Origin: Phycisphaerales bacterium UBA854
GTDB taxonomy: Bacteria; Planctomycetota; Phycisphaerae; Phycisphaerales; SM1A02
NCBI GenBank assembly: GCA_002295885.1
Contig: DBGM01000034.1
Location: forward strand, 1 to 38,949
Reading direction: 5' to 3'
Length of the DNA: 38,949 bases
Below, one piece after another: positions 15,924-23,370 of this stretch (positions are counted from its first letter, which is position 1; each line of letters opens with the position of its first letter). The notes under the pieces were generated by a model, which searched no databases, was not told the origin of the DNA, and worked only from the letters and a program-made list of their open reading frames with translations. The position numbers and the translations under genes were made by a program.

Positions 15924-18900
15924 TCAGTAGTTGATCTGGCCCAGTTGGGCGCCGACCTGCGTCTCGTCGCGGATCTGGTTGTATCCGACGTAGAAGATCA
16001 GGTCGAAGTCGGGGAACGACCGGACCACGGAGCCGTTGACGGATCGGAAGTCGTCCCGTACGAAGTCCCACTGGGGCACCAGCGAGACGCGGTACTTGTC
16101 GGAGATCTCGTAGTTGCCACCGAAGGCGAGCAGCTTCGTTTCGGTCACGTTGAAGTAGCGGTATTCGACGAAGCTGCTGAACTGGGGGGAGTGATTCAGT
16201 TCGATGCCGGTCGCGGCCCGCATGAAGTCGTCCTCGTCGAGGTCCCAGATGCCCTCGCCCACCAGGGCCAGACTGTCGCTGAGCTGCCAGGTGTAGCTGC
16301 CTTCGACGAAGTTGCCCAGTTGCGAGTAGCCGGGTTCCCAGTCGAAGAACTGGGGGGTGGGGAAGCGGCTCTCCTCGTTGTCCGTGCTGAGGACCACCGA
16401 TGCGTCGAGCGTCAGCCAGTCGACGTCGTACCATCGTCCGGGGCCACCACGCTGCGTCTGCAGGGTGTTCCGCAGGCCGAACCGGACCAGTCCACCGGTG
16501 GACAGATTGTCGAACAGGGGGTCGTAGATGGGGGCGTCCAGCTCGTCGTAGTTGGAACCCGCGTACCACGCCACGAAGTAGGGTTCGACGAGATGCCGCA
16601 GGCGATGCAGGTCGAACAGATCGCTTCGCACGTCGTTGAACACCCGCTGGAGCACGGTGTTGATTCGGACGCCGCCGCTCCCGTAGTACTGGTGGCGCGA
16701 GTCCTCGGCTCCGTTGTCGGTGTCGTCCTCGAAGTAGGACACGATCTGCCCCATGGCGAACGGCGTGATGTTGAAGGCGCCCCACTGCATGGGCATCGAG
16801 AGGTTCTGCCGGGTTCCGACCCGATTCACCCATGCCTGCCGAAGCCCCTGGTACCGGGCGGCGGTCGCGATCGGCTGGTCGTCGCCGAACGGTCCGCCGC
16901 CGGGGTTCGTGAAGGTCTGGCTTCGCAGTCCGCTGTTGGCCGGAGTTCCGTCGGGCACCACGATCTGCATTCGGGAGGCGTTGTACTGGCTGGACCACGT
17001 CAGCGTGTCCCCGAACAGGGAGTCTCCGAACCGGCGGTAGGTTGCCTCCGGCAGCTTGTTGACCTGGTATCCCGGGGAGGCCATCAGCCAGCTGTTGGAG
17101 ATGAAGTCGTTGAGGGCGTACTTCGCGAGCACCGTGAACGCGGTGTTGGCGGATTCGCTCTTCAGGTACAGGCTGGTCTCGAACTCCCTGCGGTCCTCGT
17201 ACCAGTCGTCGCGCCAGGCGCTGATGTAGGTGGAATCTGAGATGTACGACAGCTGGCTCTGCAGCAGCCAGGACTCGCTGAGCTTGAGCGTCTGTTCCCA
17301 CAGGGCGGCGTACCGGTAGTCCTCGGGAACCTCCATGGTGATTCCCGTGTCGGTCCGCTGGGTGCCGCTGTCCTTGATTGCGTAGAGGTCGAGCGCTGTC
17401 TGGTTGTCGGCGGTGTTGATCTCCCAGTCGATGCCCGCGCCGATGCCCCGTTCGGAATAGCCGTCGACGTCGAAGGTCAGATCCCATCCCCGGGGACGTT
17501 CCCATCCCGCGAGGGCGTAGAGGTCCCAGGTCGTCTCCAGAACGGCGCCTTCGTACTGGCCGTAGCCGCCCCGGACGCCGCGCAGCGGAATGGTGGTGAT
17601 CGGTCCGTTGTACCGGGGCCACCACAGAAGCGGAAATCCGCCCGCTTCGAGCGTGTTTCCGCGGGCATCGATCGAGAGTTCACCTTCGACCTCCTCGCCG
17701 GTCTCGCTGAGTCCGCCGGGCACCTGATCGACCACGACGGAGTTTGCGCCGATGGCCAGGGTGGGGGTCGCGAAGGAGGACGAGGACACCGTGACCTGCT
17801 TGGCACTCCACTGGTTCTCTGCGATCTGCCGCATTTCGGCGGCCCGGGCGAAGACGGGCAGGGATCGCTTGCGGTCGTAGGTCCGCAGCACGGCGTCGAG
17901 CATGATGGCCTGGTCGGTCTGGAAGTCGTAGTACATCCTCGGGGCGCGGACCACGTAGTCGTCCTTGTCCGACTCCGCCTTGACGGCCCCTTCCAGGTAC
18001 ACGCCGCGGATCTCGTCCATTCCGAGCTGTCGGGAGGCGAGATCCCGCACCGATCCGGGTTCCATGAAGACCACCGCCCGTTCGGCCGACAAGCGGATGT
18101 TGCTCTGGCCGGAGCCGGGCCGGTAGTCGAGCACCACGTTGCCGTCGGTGATCAGGATGTTCTCGTCGTCACCGGTCTCCAGCTTCACGTTCCGGGCCGA
18201 GAAGGAGACGACTCCGCCGGACCGACGAAGCCAGGGGCGTCTGGTCGCGGTCGAACGCTGCGGCGCGACCCGCTCCTCGGGAAGCGAGCCGCCGGGAGTG
18301 GGGACGAACTCGGGAACTTCGGCCGGCCCCAGCACCTTGGGGTACTGGGCCAGCGCGGCGGTTCCCGTCTGCAGGCTGTCGAGGTATTCGGCCAGTCTCC
18401 GTTCGGCGCGTCGAATCAGAGCGGTGTTCGCCGCGGGCTTCTCGATCATCAGGGCGACGTTGAGATTGGCGTCGCCGCGGGCGCTGCCGACGATCAGCAG
18501 GTTGCGTCCCTTGGGGCCCCGTCCGGCCTCGCTGGTCGGACTCCACGCATCCGGGATCCAGACGGCGATCTGGTTGATGAGTCCGTCCGCACTGGGGATC
18601 CGGTTGAGCCAGACCATGGCGGTCTCGCCTGCAAAGGTGAATCCTGCGATCTGGATCAGCACGTCGCCCTGGAGCACCAGCCGCTTGGTGTCGTCGACGG
18701 ACCATGCATTGGCCCGCATGGCGTTCAGGTTGATGTCACCGGTTCGGGGTTCGACGGGCAGCACGACCCTGCTCAGGCGATCGCCGGAGAACGATCGGGG
18801 AGTCGAGACGTCGGCCCGGGCGGACGTGACCACCGCGGCAATCAGGAAGAAAGCCAGCAGGATCAGGCGGGACAGGGGATGGTGGGAGGATCCCGTTACC

Positions 18901-18929
18901 GTTCGCACGGTTGAATCATACCGGCTCAT
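15924..18929 (-). CDS. lptD: LptD-like outer-membrane LPS assembly protein
   Basis: A protein of about 1001 residues with a signal peptide (RLILLAFFLIAAVVTSARA, about residues 20-38). Two OstA/LptA-like beta-jellyroll segments follow (about 55-110, LQGDVLIQIAGFTFAGETA; and about 215-390, ITDGNVVLDYRPGSGQS and YLEGAVKAES). The long C-terminal part is rich in alternating aromatic strands and ends in Tyr, as expected for a beta-barrel inserted by BAM. LptD places LPS-type glycolipids in the outer leaflet. I find no cysteine in the whole protein, unlike E. coli LptD with its essential disulfides. The frame is open far upstream through ftsY, but the ATG at 18929 gives the signal peptide; it overlaps the ftsY stop by 14 bp. 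Confidence 0.85.
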   Translation of the reverse strand: MSRYDSTVRTVTGSSHHPLSRLILLAFFLIAAVVTSARADVSTPRSFSGDRLSRVVLPVEPRTGDINLNAMRANAWSVDDTKRLVLQGDVLIQIAGFTFAGETAMVWLNRIPSADGLINQIAVWIPDAWSPTSEAGRGPKGRNLLIVGSARGDANLNVALMIEKPAANTALIRRAERRLAEYLDSLQTGTAALAQYPKVLGPAEVPEFVPTPGGSLPEERVAPQRSTATRRPWLRRSGGVVSFSARNVKLETGDDENILITDGNVVLDYRPGSGQSNIRLSAERAVVFMEPGSVRDLASRQLGMDEIRGVYLEGAVKAESDKDDYVVRAPRMYYDFQTDQAIMLDAVLRTYDRKRSLPVFARAAEMRQIAENQWSAKQVTVSSSSFATPTLAIGANSVVVDQVPGGLSETGEEVEGELSIDARGNTLEAGGFPLLWWPRYNGPITTIPLRGVRGGYGQYEGAVLETTWDLYALAGWERPRGWDLTFDVDGYSERGIGAGIDWEINTADNQTALDLYAIKDSGTQRTDTGITMEVPEDYRYAALWEQTLKLSESWLLQSQLSYISDSTYISAWRDDWYEDRREFETSLYLKSESANTAFTVLAKYALNDFISNSWLMASPGYQVNKLPEATYRRFGDSLFGDTLTWSSQYNASRMQIVVPDGTPANSGLRSQTFTNPGGGPFGDDQPIATAARYQGLRQAWVNRVGTRQNLSMPMQWGAFNITPFAMGQIVSYFEDDTDNGAEDSRHQYYGSGGVRINTVLQRVFNDVRSDLFDLHRLRHLVEPYFVAWYAGSNYDELDAPIYDPLFDNLSTGGLVRFGLRNTLQTQRGGPGRWYDVDWLTLDASVVLSTDNEESRFPTPQFFDWEPGYSQLGNFVEGSYTWQLSDSLALVGEGIWDLDEDDFMRAATGIELNHSPQFSSFVEYRYFNVTETKLLAFGGNYEISDKYRVSLVPQWDFVRDDFRSVNGSVVRSFPDFDLIFYVGYNQIRDETQVGAQLGQINY

Positions 18930-19854
18930 CGACTTCGGCGAACATGGCCTCGACGAACACCTCCGGCTCGAAGGCGGCGACGTCCTCCGGACGTTCCCCC
19001 AGTCCGACGAGCTTGACGGGGATCCGGAGTTCGTCCCAGATTGCGACCACGATGCCTCCCCGGGCGGTTCCATCGAGTTTCGTGAGGAAGATGCCGTCGA
19101 CCGCGATGGCCTCGTTGAACTGCCGGGCCTGGACGAGGGCATTCTGCCCCTGGGTGGCATCGAGGACGAGCAGCACCTCGTGGGGGGCTCCGGGGCACTG
19201 TCGATCCAGGATGCCCCGGATCTTCTCCAGTTGACGCATGAGACCGTCCTCGGTGTGCATCCGTCCGGCGGTGTCCACCAGCAGCGTGTCGATGTCGCGG
19301 GCCTTGGCGGCATCGATGGCATCGAAGACCACCGAGGCGGGGTCGGCGCCGTCGTGGCCGCGGACGATGTCCACGTCGAGACGTTCCGCCCATGTGGCCA
19401 GTTGGTCGGCCGCGGCGGCCCGGAAGGTGTCGCCCGCCGCCAGCATCACCCGCCGTCCATCCGCCTTCATCGACGCGGCCAGTTTGGCGATGCTGGTCGT
19501 CTTGCCGACGCCGTTGACGCCGGCGACCAGGATCACCGTGGGGCCTTCCGTCGCGGAACGCAGTTCGAAGTCCGCGCCGTCGAACCGGGAGACGAGCTGG
19601 GACTTGAGGAACTCGACGGCGTCCTCTCCCCGTTGCTTGTCACCCCGCTTGATTCCGCTGCGGAGGGTCTCGACGACGGCCTGCGTCGAAGCGACTCCGA
19701 CGTCGCTGCGAAGGAGGTGCGATTCGATCTCGTCCACCAGTTCCGCATCGAGGTCGCGCCCCCGCAATCTGGCCACGAGACCGGTGCCGAGCACGGCATT
19801 CGTCCGGCCGAGGCCCCGCTTCAGCGCGCCAAGGGTGCTGGAGAAGAGGCCCAT
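18916..19854 (-). CDS. ftsY: Signal recognition particle receptor FtsY
   Basis: A 312-residue SRP receptor GTPase. The N domain (about residues 1-95) is followed by the G domain. GVNGVGKT (112-119) is the P-loop, AGDTFRAAAADQL the next motif, DTAGRMHTEDGLM the Walker-B/G3 loop, and TKLDGTARGG the base-recognition segment. It docks SRP-ribosome complexes at the membrane. The long acidic A domain of E. coli FtsY is missing, as in many bacteria. The ATG at 19854 has GGAG nine bases upstream, inside the end of nusB, whose stop is 2 bp away. The 3' end overlaps lptD by 14 bp. Confidence 0.96.
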   Translation of the reverse strand: MGLFSSTLGALKRGLGRTNAVLGTGLVARLRGRDLDAELVDEIESHLLRSDVGVASTQAVVETLRSGIKRGDKQRGEDAVEFLKSQLVSRFDGADFELRSATEGPTVILVAGVNGVGKTTSIAKLAASMKADGRRVMLAAGDTFRAAAADQLATWAERLDVDIVRGHDGADPASVVFDAIDAAKARDIDTLLVDTAGRMHTEDGLMRQLEKIRGILDRQCPGAPHEVLLVLDATQGQNALVQARQFNEAIAVDGIFLTKLDGTARGGIVVAIWDELRIPVKLVGLGERPEDVAAFEPEVFVEAMFAEVDEPV

Positions 19855-19856
19855 GC

Positions 19857-20327
19857 TCAGCTCTCCACGTCCGCGTTGGGCGTGGGCACTTCCTCGTCTT
19901 CCGTGCGACCACCGTGGTAGATCCGGTCCAGCACGCCGTTGACGAAGAGGGAGGACTGGGTGGTGCTGTATTCCCGGGCCAGTTCGACCGCCTCGTTGAT
20001 GGCCAGCTTGGGCGGCGTCCGGTCGGTGGTGATCTCGAACCAGCCCATGCGGAGCAGGTTCCGGTCGATGATCGGCTGCCGATGCGTGGGCCATTCCGGA
20101 GTGAGGGCGGCGATGCACTCGTCGGCTTCCTTCTGGTGCGCCCAGATCGAACACGCCAGGTCGTAGCCGAGCTGCCGCTCGGCCTCCTCGCCGATGCCGC
20201 CCGGCCGGTCGTCGTCGTCCGAGTGGTCGAGGCTGGTGCGGAGGTCCGGGTCGTCGATCGTCGAGCCGCAGTCCAGCTGGTACAGGACCGTCAGTGCATT
20301 GCGACGGGTGTTTCGGGTGATCTTCAT
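19857..20327 (-). CDS. nusB: Transcription antitermination factor NusB
   Basis: A 156-residue all-helical protein opening MKITRNTRRNALTVLYQLD, the NusB N-terminal signature, and carrying IIDRNLLRMGWFEI and KLAINEAVELAREYSTTQSS, which match the family's C-terminal core and end in FVNGVLDRI. NusB binds boxA RNA with S10 to keep RNA polymerase from terminating in rRNA operons. A loop of extra acidic residues (DHSDDDD region) is inserted near residues 30-45. The start overlaps the ribH stop in an ATGA, the common ribH-nusB pairing. Confidence 0.93.
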   Translation of the reverse strand: MKITRNTRRNALTVLYQLDCGSTIDDPDLRTSLDHSDDDDRPGGIGEEAERQLGYDLACSIWAHQKEADECIAALTPEWPTHRQPIIDRNLLRMGWFEITTDRTPPKLAINEAVELAREYSTTQSSLFVNGVLDRIYHGGRTEDEEVPTPNADVES

Positions 20328-20818
20328 GTAGTGGCTTCCGGGCGATCGAGCGAGCGGATCGTGGCGGCGGCATCGATCGCGGCCAGCATGGATTCCCGTC
20401 CCTTGTTTCCGACGTCGCCGCCCGCGCGGGCGAGGGCCTGCTCCATCGAGCTGCAGGTCAGCACCCCGAAAGCGACGGGTGTGGAGGTCCGGACCGCCAG
20501 GCGGGCCAACGCGTCGGAGACGCCGCTGTTGATGTATCGGTCGTGCGACGTCTCTCCGGCGATGACGCAGCCGATTGCGACCACCGCATCGAAGGAGTCG
20601 GGGGTACGCAGCAGGGCGCTGCAGAGGACGGGGAGTTCCCAGGTGCCGGGGGATTCCAGATGCAGCAGTCGTTCGGGATCACCGCCGCATTCGGTGAATG
20701 CCTTGGTCGCCCCGGTACGCAGGGCCGCGGTGACCTCCTCGTAGTACCGACTGGTGACGACGGCGATCCGCAGATCGCTGGCGTCGGGTACGGTCGGATT
20801 GGCGGGCTGGTGCTTCAT
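20324..20818 (-). CDS. ribH: 6,7-dimethyl-8-ribityllumazine synthase
   Basis: A 164-residue lumazine synthase, the penultimate enzyme of riboflavin synthesis. Key segments are RIAVVTSRYYEEVTAALRTG near the N-terminus, SPGTWELPVLCSALLRT, and VVAIGCVIAGETSHDRYINS with the catalytic His. GVLTCSSMEQALARAGG closes the active site. I start at the ATG at 20818; a longer in-frame start 17 codons upstream would run into the divergent promoter region. It is the first gene of the ribH-nusB-ftsY-lptD-rsmA operon. Other rib genes are not in the window. Confidence 0.94.
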   Translation of the reverse strand: MKHQPANPTVPDASDLRIAVVTSRYYEEVTAALRTGATKAFTECGGDPERLLHLESPGTWELPVLCSALLRTPDSFDAVVAIGCVIAGETSHDRYINSGVSDALARLAVRTSTPVAFGVLTCSSMEQALARAGGDVGNKGRESMLAAIDAAATIRSLDRPEATT

Positions 20819-20834
20819 GGCGGCGTTTCCGGAT

Positions 20835-20850
20835 CCTTGATGGTACAAGG
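20835..20850. promoter_or_regulatory. Inverted repeat between divergent ribH and UbiA-like genes
   Basis: CCTTG (20835-20839) and CAAGG (20846-20850) flank ATGGTA. The repeat lies 17 bp before the ribH start. The minus strand reads TACCAT here, a possible ribH -10. Arms are short, so chance is possible. Confidence 0.25.
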
Positions 20851-20892
20851 GGAGAACCGGTGGCCGCAATGGCCCCGCCCCGAGGTGGATCG

Positions 20893-21885
20893 ATGCGTCC
20901 CATGTTCGAACGAGTGATGACCGCCCTTCAACTGACCCGTCTCAGTGTCGCCTTCGGTGCCGTGAGCGATCTGTGGTTCATGATCGTGCTGATCTGGATG
21001 CTGCAGACGTACCCGTCCGGGGGGATCGGGCTGGACTGGACGGGGAGTGAGGGGTTGCCGACGCTGCCGCTGGCCCTGGGGGCCGCTCTGGTGGTCGCTC
21101 TGGGGCTCTTCGCCTACGGAGCCTCGCTGAACGACGTGCTGGATGTGCGTCGTGATTCGGCCTTCCGAGCCGAGCGTCCGATCCCCACCGGTCGGATCGC
21201 GCCGGGACAGGCCGTGGTCATCACGGGCTGTGCACTGCTGATGGCGATGGTGGGGGCGATGGGGTTGGGATCGTGGTCGGTCTGGATGACGATGCTCGTG
21301 GCGGTGATGCTGCTCTTCTACAACACCCTGGGACGATTTCTGCCTGCGGTGGGCATCGTGACCATCGGTCTGGTGCATGCGACGCACATGCTCATTCCGG
21401 ATCCGAGCTTCCCGATCCTGCTGCCGATCTGGCTGAGCATGACCCACGCCATGGCCGTGGCTCTGGGAATCTCGTTGCTGGAGGACAAGCGCCCCCGGAT
21501 CACCGGTCAGGCCCTCGTGGGGATCACGGCCGGCTGGATCTTCTGGAGCGGCGTGGTCGGGTGGTTGGGGTGGTACCGGGCGGGCGTGCTGTGGCCGGAT
21601 CATCTTTCCGCGTGGGGGCTGGTGTGGCCCGTGGCGGCGGGGATCGGAGGCATGTTCGTCCTGTGGCGAAAGCACCGGACGGCGATGGACCGTCGGGCGG
21701 GGGCGGAAAAGCTGCGTCGCTACGGTGCCCTGTGGCATTGCATCTACGGAGCATCCTGGTTCGCCGCCTTCGGGATGATCGCACCGGCGTTGTCCTTCGG
21801 ACTGCTGGCGGTCATCGGATTCGTCGTGATGACCGTCCTCAGAGAGGCTGTCGGGCTCACCGGACGTCCGCTTCGGTTTCGTTGA
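20893..21885 (+). CDS. UbiA-like prenyltransferase family membrane protein
   Basis: A protein of about 330 residues with eight to nine hydrophobic segments. The first UbiA signature is clear: NDVLDVRRD (N80, D81, D84, D88) followed by RPIPTGRIAPGQA, the Asp-rich diphosphate/Mg site. The second Asp-rich site expected near the middle is reduced to SLLEDKRPRITG (E197, D198). UbiA enzymes attach prenyl chains to quinone, heme or lipid precursors; with a degenerate second motif the substrate and even the activity are open. The ATG at 20893 follows GAGGTGG; a longer frame starts 33 bp upstream. It is divergent from ribH. Confidence 0.65.
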   Translation: MRPMFERVMTALQLTRLSVAFGAVSDLWFMIVLIWMLQTYPSGGIGLDWTGSEGLPTLPLALGAALVVALGLFAYGASLNDVLDVRRDSAFRAERPIPTGRIAPGQAVVITGCALLMAMVGAMGLGSWSVWMTMLVAVMLLFYNTLGRFLPAVGIVTIGLVHATHMLIPDPSFPILLPIWLSMTHAMAVALGISLLEDKRPRITGQALVGITAGWIFWSGVVGWLGWYRAGVLWPDHLSAWGLVWPVAAGIGGMFVLWRKHRTAMDRRAGAEKLRRYGALWHCIYGASWFAAFGMIAPALSFGLLAVIGFVVMTVLREAVGLTGRPLRFR

Positions 21886-22117
21886 TGCCGTAGCAAGTGC
21901 TTGGTGACCAACCACTTCCGGTCGGACTCCAAAAGCAACATCGCCGAAAAGGTCTCTCCTCCAAAACCTCTCCGGCGATGCCTGCATTCAAACTACCGGT
22001 CACTCCGGGCCAATCCAAGAACTAGTTTCCGGATTGGGACACCAATTTCGGCCTGATAGGGCACGCCTCACGGCTCGGAGGCCAGAATCCGCCCCGGAGA
22101 ACCTTCTTAACAATATT
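21886..22117. other. Intergenic region with three consecutive inverted repeats
   Basis: Three stems follow one another on the + strand. The first is 21895-21917 (AAGTG.TTGG, loop TGA, nine pairs and one mismatch). The second is 21939-21980 (CATCGCCG with CGGCGATG, inner AGGT with ACCT). The third is 22010-22037 (CCAATCC with GGATTGG). None is followed by a T run, so they are not ordinary terminators. The region lies between the UbiA-like gene and the degenerate kinase gene. Confidence 0.5.
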
Positions 22118-22807
22118 ATGGATGCTTGCCGGTCAATGTTGCCCAAATCCAACCCCCGGATTCAGACGCGGGTCCGCCGGGCCGATGGCAGGGGCATGAA
22201 GAACACACGGCAAATGCACAGGGACCTGGTCGCCGGCTTGCAGAGTCTGGATCAGGTCGAACGCGGTCTCCAAACCCTGCCCGCTTCCGAGCGGAATCTC
22301 GCCATGGATCTGCTCGTTGGATTGCGGGACATGATGTCCACGCACATCGATCATCTGGCCGGCGAACTCGAATCGGAAGCCGCGGTGATGCAGCCCGAAG
22401 ATGGATTCACTGATCGGGTCAAGGCGGGCCTGCACGGCATGGCACGCACTGCGCGGTTGCGCGGCATCCGCATCACCGGACAGTTTGCTCCGTCCCTCCG
22501 TACGGTTCCCTTCAGTGCGGGCGGCTCGATTCTGCTGGGTCTGGTCGAGCAGGCGCTCTCGGCCCCGGTCGCGTCCGCATCCGAGCGCAACGTCGCCGTC
22601 ACGGCGGCGGTCGATGCCCAGGACCGACTGGTCATCAGCATCGAGGACTCGGCCCAGGCCGGTCGTGAAAGCTATTCCATCCGTGATCTCGGTCGGTGGC
22701 GTCAGCGCATCGGTGAGCTCGGGGGTGAACTCCGTCTGCGTGGAGTGCCGTTCGGACACGGAACCACCATCCAGGCCACGCTGCCCGTTGCGAAGCAGGC
22801 GGCATGA
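22118..22807 (+). CDS. Degenerate NarX-like histidine kinase ATPase protein
   Basis: About 229 residues with no membrane segment. The N-terminal half is helical (LQSLDQVERGLQTL; LAMDLLVGLRDMMSTHIDHL). The C-terminal third resembles the HATPase domain of NarX/DegS-type (HisKA_3) kinases: LGRWRQRIGELGGELRLRG and GHGTTIQATLPV match the family's end. The Asn of the N-box is not seen (GLVEQALSAPVA), the D-box is altered (VISIEDSAQAG), and no phospho-acceptor His motif is obvious. It may therefore bind a nucleotide or a partner without kinase activity. The start is uncertain: ATG 22118 has poor ribosome-site spacing; ATG 22196 is an alternative. It overlaps the Fis-type regulator by 4 bp (ATGA). 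Confidence 0.6.
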   Translation: MDACRSMLPKSNPRIQTRVRRADGRGMKNTRQMHRDLVAGLQSLDQVERGLQTLPASERNLAMDLLVGLRDMMSTHIDHLAGELESEAAVMQPEDGFTDRVKAGLHGMARTARLRGIRITGQFAPSLRTVPFSAGGSILLGLVEQALSAPVASASERNVAVTAAVDAQDRLVISIEDSAQAGRESYSIRDLGRWRQRIGELGGELRLRGVPFGHGTTIQATLPVAKQAA

Positions 22808-23370
22808 TCAGGACACCCTCCGCCATCGCGATCGTGCAGTCTCCTCCGACCGGCCTCGCGGATGTCGGCGATCGCGTGCTGCGATCGTCGGTGGACGTCC
22901 TGCTGCCGGTTCGGTCCGTTGCGGAGATGGAACTGCATCTGGCGGCACTTCGGAGTGCGCCGTGCATGCTCTTCGTCGATGCGTCGGCGGGAGTGGACTA
23001 CGAAGGGCTTCGGGAACTCCGGCGATCCGGTTCGGGCCACGCCATGGTGGCGATGGCCGACGATCCCGGTGTGGATGCCGTGGTGGATGCGTTGCGCTTC
23101 GGATTCATCGATGTACTCGAGGTCCGGGCCGAAGCGGCCCGGTGGCGACTCGCGGTCGACCGGGCGGTCACGTGGCTTTCGGGTCCGTCCCGGAACCGGG
23201 ATCACGTGGACGGTCGTCCGCTGCGTGAAGCCCTGCTGGAGCCGGAGCGTCGCATCATCGTCGCCGCTCTGGAAGCCAATGACTGGAACCGGGGGGCCAC
23301 GGCCCGACAACTCCAGATCGACCGGACGACGCTCTACAAGAAGATGAAGCAGTTCCGCATCGCGGCCTGA
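22804..23370 (+). CDS. Response regulator-like protein with Fis-type HTH
   Basis: A 188-residue protein. Residues 1-125 have the alternating beta/alpha pattern of a receiver domain (AIAIVQSPP; PCMLFVDASAG; HAMVAMADD; FGFIDVLEV), but the acidic pocket is incomplete and the conserved Lys is not evident. The C-terminal 45 residues form a Fis/NtrC-type HTH (IIVAALEANDWNRGATARQL, then IDRTTLYKKM). There is no AAA+ domain, so it resembles the PrrA/RegA/ActR layout rather than a sigma-54 activator. Its start overlaps the degenerate kinase gene in ATGA, so the two are probably co-translated partners. The stop abuts the convergent ftsI stop. Confidence 0.72.
   Translation: MIRTPSAIAIVQSPPTGLADVGDRVLRSSVDVLLPVRSVAEMELHLAALRSAPCMLFVDASAGVDYEGLRELRRSGSGHAMVAMADDPGVDAVVDALRFGFIDVLEVRAEAARWRLAVDRAVTWLSGPSRNRDHVDGRPLREALLEPERRIIVAALEANDWNRGATARQLQIDRTTLYKKMKQFRIAA

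Noticed and set aside
15859..17625. 588-codon frame overlapping lptD in another phase
   Set aside because: Arg/Pro-rich shadow. The lptD frame has a signal peptide and beta-barrel pattern across the same bases.
18930..19322. N-terminal extension of lptD through ftsY
   Set aside because: The added residues are a Ser/Arg/Pro-rich shadow of ftsY, and a signal peptide follows the ATG at 18929.
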